From assembly GCA_029940345.1 (NCBI GenBank), contig JAOZRC010000108.1:1-11466 (forward strand): DNA of 11,466 nt, in the 5' to 3' direction. Position 1 is the stretch's first letter, and the number at the start of each line of letters is the position of its first letter. The notes beneath the pieces were generated by a model. It saw only the letters and a program-made list of their open reading frames with translations. It did not search any database and had not been told where the DNA came from. Position numbers and translations under genes: made by a program. Of this stretch, positions 9,184 to 11,466 are shown piece by piece. This stretch comes from Desulfobacterales bacterium (lineage in GTDB: Bacteria; Desulfobacterota; Desulfobacteria; Desulfobacterales; JAUCGF01).

Positions 9184-9866
9184 AAATTCTTGCCATCGAC
9201 ACGGCCACACCCAGTTGCAGCGTCGCGCTTGTGAATGACGATCTGTTGTTGGGTGAAAACACGCTTGTAAATGATCTGACCCATTCCAGGCATGTGATGG
9301 TTTTAATTCAGCAGGTTTTGGACATGAGCGGCGTAACTGTCAGTGAAGTGGACGGTTTTGCCGCTACGCATGGTCCCGGAACGTTTACCGGACTGCGCAT
9401 TGGCATGAGTACGGTCAAAGGATTGGCTGACGCAGGAGATAAACCTGTCGCCGGTGTTTCCAGTCTCGCGGCCTTGGCATGGCAAGCTGACCCGTCACTG
9501 TTGATTTGCCCGTTAATCGACGCCCGCCGCAATGAAGTTTATTTTGCACATTACCGTTTTGAAAATGGGCAATTAAAAGAAGTAACGCCGGAAACAGTGG
9601 GGCCTCTCGAAGTGGCGATCCGGGATATTGAAACGCCATGCTGTTTTATCGGCAGCGGCGCGTCTCTATATGATGATTTTATTCGGCAACGCCTGGGGCG
9701 TCTGGCGATTTTCGCAACTTGTTTCCAAAATACGATACGGGCTTCGACCGTCGCGCACCTGGCTCGTGAGCGTCTGGCCAATTATGATCCTGGAAGTGAC
9801 AGGGATCGTTTCCTACCCTATTATTTACGCCCATCAGATGCGGAAATTCACTTAACTTCGAATTGA
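9180..9866 (+). CDS. tsaB: tRNA t6A biosynthesis protein TsaB
   Basis: TsaB is an inactive ASKHA-fold paralogue of TsaD. It scaffolds the TsaB-TsaD-TsaE complex that transfers threonylcarbamoyl to adenosine 37 of ANN-decoding tRNAs. The 228-residue length matches the family (E. coli 231). Hallmarks are [17 protein letters not shown] at the N-terminus, LTHSRHVMVLIQQVL (33-47) in the region that contacts TsaD, HGPGTFTGLRIG (64-75), and the DARRNEVYFAHY strand (around 118-129). The C-terminus ends YYLRPSDAEIHLTSN, with the common YLR element. The ATG overlaps the lon stop codon (ATGA), so it is probably translated by coupling from the lon mRNA; no separate promoter was seen. TsaD and TsaE are not in the window. 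Confidence 0.95.
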   Translation: MKILAIDTATPSCSVALVNDDLLLGENTLVNDLTHSRHVMVLIQQVLDMSGVTVSEVDGFAATHGPGTFTGLRIGMSTVKGLADAGDKPVAGVSSLAALAWQADPSLLICPLIDARRNEVYFAHYRFENGQLKEVTPETVGPLEVAIRDIETPCCFIGSGASLYDDFIRQRLGRLAIFATCFQNTIRASTVAHLARERLANYDPGSDRDRFLPYYLRPSDAEIHLTSN

Positions 9867-9935
9867 CCCGTTCTTATTTTTTGGCGGAAAATGAAGGATG
9901 CCTGATAAATTTTTCCAGGTTAATCCCCCAAGCCG
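9867..9935. other. Convergent gap between tsaB and the pentapeptide gene
   Basis: These 69 nt separate two converging genes. No clear bidirectional intrinsic terminator is visible. The only pairing seen is GGAAAA with TTTTCC and a short CCTG/CAGG, neither with a GC-rich stem followed by a T-tract. Confidence 0.45.
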
Positions 9936-10769
9936 TCATTTACGAATACATTTTCCGATGGAACCCGGTTTACATCTGCTGCCATCCACCCAGGTGGCGC
10001 CTTCAAGATTAGCGCCATAAAAATAGACAATTATCGAGTAATGGTTGAAATAGGTTCGGCGCATGTAATTTTCATTATGAAAAGAATCGGGGGAGCGGCC
10101 ATGTTGCAGATAGGCTTCTTCCAAAACGGCGTTGTAAAAATCGGCATTTTGTAAATTCGCGCCGCCAAAATCAGCATCCATCAAGCTGGCTTCGGAAAAA
10201 TCAGCGCCCATAAGATTCGCGCCTTGTAAATCCGCCCGATACAGATTGGCGCGATGTAAACGCGCATTTTGAAGTTGTGCAAAACCCAGTTGGACACTCA
10301 TCAAATAGGCTTTCTCAAGGTTGGCGCCTTGTAAGTTAGCATTTTTTAAAACAGCGCCACGCAGCGTTGCATTAAAAAGATCCGCGCCCTGGAAATTGGC
10401 ACCCATCGCATACACCCTGATAAGCTTGGCTGAACGCAGGTAAGCATTTTGCAGATTCGCTTCCTGTAAAATAGCGTTACGCATTTTCGCTTCTTCAAGA
10501 TTGGCACCTTTGAGATTGGCTTTGGTAAGATTGGCTGATTCAAGGTCGGCTCCGCGAAGATCGGCACCCTCCAAATTTGCATTTGCCAGGTTAGCTGACC
10601 GTAGGCTCATCCCTTTTAGGTTGGCGCCGCTCAAATCACAGTTACGGCAATGTCTTTTAAAATGATCTAATTTTTGCAAATCTTTGGTATCGTAAGCAGA
10701 TGTTTCGATTTCAGCGATAAAGCTCGATAAGACGAGTATCGCTGCTACCAATAATAATGTTTTAAGCAT
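9936..10769 (-). CDS. Exported pentapeptide-repeat protein
   Basis: Pentapeptide-repeat proteins fold as right-handed quadrilateral beta-helices with the pattern A(D/N)LXX. This 277-residue protein opens with a basic/hydrophobic signal peptide (LLLVAAILVL, then cleavage probably near TSA-YD around residue 25), so it should be outside the cytoplasm. A short CRNC segment (Cys41, Cys44) leads into a long run of about 36 repeats from DLSGANL (45) to about residue 222. The run is broken by an irregular segment (about 223-249) and resumes with YGANLEGA. The tail TWVDGSRCKPGSIGKC (Cys266, Cys274) resembles a closing motif I recall in other secreted members. The function is unknown; the exported form argues against a Qnr/MfpA-type gyrase protector. 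The ATG at 10769 has AGGAG seven bases upstream on the minus strand. It follows the truncated radA on the same strand with a 147-nt gap. Confidence 0.88.
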   Translation of the reverse strand: MLKTLLLVAAILVLSSFIAEIETSAYDTKDLQKLDHFKRHCRNCDLSGANLKGMSLRSANLANANLEGADLRGADLESANLTKANLKGANLEEAKMRNAILQEANLQNAYLRSAKLIRVYAMGANFQGADLFNATLRGAVLKNANLQGANLEKAYLMSVQLGFAQLQNARLHRANLYRADLQGANLMGADFSEASLMDADFGGANLQNADFYNAVLEEAYLQHGRSPDSFHNENYMRRTYFNHYSIIVYFYGANLEGATWVDGSRCKPGSIGKCIRK

Positions 10770-10884
10770 ATTGATTCTCCTATACTAAAATTAATGTCAA
10801 ATCCGGTTCAAAAGCGATTTTCGGTATTTCTTACAAAACAATGCAGGTGGTAAACAATCAAACGAACGTGATTTTTTGTTGTAG

Positions 10885-10911
10885 GGTGGGTGTAGCGTAG
10901 CGAAACCCACC
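10885..10911. repeat. REP-like palindrome beside the radA break
   Basis: GGTGGGT (10885-10891) and ACCCACC (10905-10911) form a perfect 7-bp stem around a 13-nt loop with GTAGCG. The wider sequence, GTAGGGTGGGT followed by GCGTAGCG and ACCCACC, is of the kind that recurs as a short intergenic palindrome in many proteobacterial and cyanobacterial genomes; that comparison is from memory. Only one copy is in this window. It lies five bases downstream of the stop codon of the truncated radA. Confidence 0.6.
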
Positions 10912-10916
10912 ACTAA

Positions 10917-11297
10917 TCAAGCTTGGACTTTATAGCCGATTTGGGCCAGTCCGTAAAGCGCCTGCAGCATGAGCGTGGATTTGCCGATTCCGGGGTCTCC
11001 GCCAATCAACACCAGCGTGCCGGGCACCACACCACCTCCCAGAACACGGTCAAACTCACCGATGCCGGTGGACAGACGCTGTTCATTTTCAATCGTAATC
11101 GCGTCAATCGGAACCGGAACCGGCGTTCCTGTACCGGACAAAGTGTTTTCTTCCGCCCGCTTGGTCGCACGGGGGGTGACAGTTTCCTCTGTAAAAGAGT
11201 GCCATTGCCCGCAGTCAGGACACTTGCCCAGCCATTTGGGGGTTTGGTAGCCGCACGATTGACAGCTAAAGACAGTTTTTATATTTTTTTTTGCCAT
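10917..11297 (-). pseudogene. radA: DNA repair protein RadA, 5' fragment (C-terminally truncated)
   Basis: RadA is a RecA-like ATPase/helicase that processes branched recombination intermediates; intact proteins have about 450 residues. Only the first 126 are present. The start MAKKNIKTVFSCQSCGYQTPKWLGKCPDCGQW is typical, with the C4 zinc finger at Cys12, 15, 26 and 29. It is followed by RLSTGIGEFDRVLGGGVVPG (74-93) and Walker A GGDPGIGKST (99-108). The frame ends GYKVQA-stop, where the family normally continues with LYVSGEES; Walker B, the KNRFG motif and the Lon-like C-terminal domain are absent. The 147 nt before the next gene do not encode them in the frame I checked. The Shine-Dalgarno upstream of the ATG at 11297 is weak. 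Most likely this is a broken gene or an assembly junction; a short functional protein is unlikely without the ATPase core. Confidence 0.85.
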
Positions 11298-11466
11298 ATT
11301 TCGGATAGTTGATTATTATTAGGTGAATGGGAGATTGAAAAAGCGGAGCCGCTTTCCGCTTTAGGGATTTCCCGGAAAATAATATACTCGCCCTGATGAT
11401 GACATAGGACCGATGACAAAATTATATTGACGTAAGAAACGGTATATCAATCACCTTCTGAATTAG
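11298..11466. other. Leader region upstream of radA
   Basis: This 169-nt stretch at the window end has no recognised gene. It holds the hairpin at 11338-11362 and presumably the radA promoter or the end of an upstream minus-strand gene outside the window. Confidence 0.4.
11338..11362 (-). terminator. Terminator-like hairpin upstream of radA
   Basis: On the minus strand AAAGCGGA and TCCGCTTT (plus-strand 11340-11347 and 11355-11362) form an 8-bp stem with a 7-nt loop and are followed by a run of five T. This is the form of an intrinsic terminator. It lies about 40 nt before the radA start, so it could end a gene beyond the window edge or act as an attenuator in the radA leader. It shares a 17-nt segment with the repeat upstream of dnaN. 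Confidence 0.5.

Noticed and set aside
9936..10769. Qnr/MfpA-like gyrase-protecting pentapeptide protein, suggested by gyrB in the window
   Set aside because: A signal peptide indicates export, the C-terminal motif is of the secreted type, and gyrB is more than 7 kb away in a different transcription unit.
10795..10800. TTGACA (minus strand) as a -35 box for the pentapeptide gene
   Set aside because: A -10 at 16-18 bp would overlap the ribosome binding site and start codon, so the match is probably chance.

Overview
The window looks like chromosomal DNA from a Gram-negative bacterium, most likely a Desulfobacterota (former Deltaproteobacteria) member close to Desulfobacteria. This placement is an inference from protein character: a long 816-residue GyrB with the Gram-negative insert, the Lon and TsaB types, a prepilin peptidase with a Cys-tetrad, and moderate-to-low G+C. 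It was not tested by any search.

Layout. Positions 119-5042 on the minus strand hold a replication/recombination block, read in the order RdgC N-terminal half, RdgC C-terminal half, dnaN, gyrB. Positions 5043-5485 are an extremely A/T-rich non-coding stretch with several inverted and direct repeats. Positions 5486-5704 hold the 3' remnant of a PD-(D/E)XK nuclease-like gene. Positions 5743-6522 (minus) encode a type IV prepilin peptidase. A divergent intergenic region then leads to a plus-strand pair, lon (6799-9183) and tsaB (9180-9866), which overlap by 4 bp. Converging on them from the minus strand is an exported pentapeptide-repeat protein (9936-10769). Last comes a 5' piece of radA (10917-11297, minus), broken after the Walker A motif beside a REP-like palindrome.

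How the genes work together. DnaN (sliding clamp), GyrB (gyrase ATPase subunit) and an RdgC-like DNA-binding protein all act on replicating DNA. RadA would join them functionally if it were intact. Lon (ATP-dependent proteolysis) and TsaB (tRNA t6A37 synthesis) are housekeeping genes, probably co-transcribed. Most of the window is ordinary core genome. The parts worth a second look are the two-gene RdgC, whose halves are in the same frame and separated by one TGA; the A/T-rich repeat-bearing gap in front of it; and the truncated radA. I found no complete mobile element, CRISPR array, tRNA or rRNA, and no convincing new multi-gene system.
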